Assembly: GCA_023426005.1 (NCBI GenBank)
Contig: JAFABO010000122.1
Location: 1 to 14,499 of the forward strand
From: Bacillota bacterium
Lineage (GTDB): Bacteria; Bacillota; Clostridia; Acetivibrionales; DSM-1351
Direction: 5' to 3'
DNA length: 14,499 bases
Shown piece after piece: positions 14,311-14,499 of the stretch; within the stretch, counting starts at the first letter, position 1; every line of letters begins with the position of its first letter. The position numbers and the translations under genes are program-made. The notes beneath the pieces were generated by a model that did not search any database, was not told where the DNA came from, and saw only the letters and a list, made by a program, of their open reading frames with translations.

Positions 14311-14499
14311 AACGTGCATTTGCCCTTAGTGACCAGGGTTCCAGAGATTTGAACAAGGGAATTGCTGCCGCTACCTTACATAACCTTTGTCTGATGTTTC
14401 CGGTGGGGCTGCTCATGCTGATTGTAATGGAACTGCTGGACATTATTTCAGGGGAGAAGGCAGTGGCCGGAAAAGCCGTACCATTATATTGCATTGCAG
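14304..14499 (+). CDS. Second ABC half-transporter, N-terminal start only (window end)
   Basis: The first 65 codons of a membrane protein start at ATG 14304, which has GAGG (14293-14296) seven bases upstream and overlaps the previous gene's stop. The beginning is polar and basic, with a hydrophobic helix at about 27-47 (LCLMFPVGLLMLIVMELLDI) and then a linker. Partner subunits of YbtP/YbtQ-type pairs begin this way, and the overlap with a half-transporter gene makes this the expected partner. The ATPase domain lies outside the window, so the identity rests on context. Confidence 0.75.
   Translation, partial: MLKRAFALSDQGSRDLNKGIAAATLHNLCLMFPVGLLMLIVMELLDIISGEKAVAGKAVPLYCIA

Noticed and set aside
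1..14499. CRISPR array, rRNA, transposase or integrase genes.
   Set aside because: No regularly spaced repeat array, rRNA-like sequence or recombinase-like protein is visible in any frame of the window.

Overview
This window looks chromosomal and comes from a low-GC Gram-positive anaerobe of the Clostridia. The IleRS, AroB and TraR/DksA proteins are of clostridial type. The genes carry AGGAGG-like ribosome binding sites, TTG and GTG starts are used, and short AT-rich spacers hold simple hairpin terminators. A cellulolytic-clostridia-like host (Ruminiclostridium or a relative) would fit, but I cannot fix the species from sequence alone.

Layout. (1) Positions 1-1832 hold the 3' end of ileS and then aroB, with a GC-rich stem-loop between them and a terminator after aroB. 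(2) Positions 1928-2920 hold a two-gene unit: a small one-helix DUF5665-type membrane protein and a YteA-like TraR/DksA zinc-finger protein. A large imperfect inverted repeat that looks like a terminator follows. (3) Positions 3053-3934 hold a Cof-type HAD phosphatase with its own good promoter. (4) Positions 3935-6312 form a tRNA-associated accessory patch. It contains a relic of a tRNA-Thr anticodon arm, an intact tRNA-Thr(CGU) with a terminator, a cluster of three 9-10 bp repeats resembling integrase arm-type sites, one AT-rich gene for a roughly 601-residue protein with a DUF4365/PD-(D/E)XK-like N-terminus, and a truncated reading frame cut off at its 5' end. (5) Positions 6448-11700 hold a complete five-gene nickel/peptide-type ABC importer operon (two permeases, two ATPases, one lipoprotein) behind a near-consensus promoter with an operator-like dyad at the start site. 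(6) Positions 11799-14499 hold a TetR-family regulator with its own promoter, followed by a YbtP/YbtQ (Irt)-like half-transporter. A second membrane protein overlaps its end and runs off the window, so this is probably a heterodimeric pair.

How the genes may work together. Regions 5 and 6 plausibly form one metal or metallophore trafficking neighbourhood: a NikABCDE/Opp-like importer, a TetR sensor and a siderophore-type ABC pair. No metallophore biosynthesis gene is visible here, so that link is inferred from family resemblance and adjacency. Region 4 is the best candidate for something undescribed: a solitary nuclease-like protein, probably horizontally acquired, beside a tRNA and putative att-type repeats. 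That arrangement suits a small defence-type cargo. Base composition supports at least three histories. In 60-base samples counted by hand, GC is 18/60 in the DUF4365-like gene (4681-4740), 24/60 in the importer operon (8821-8880) and 30/60 in the YbtPQ-like transporter (13261-13320).
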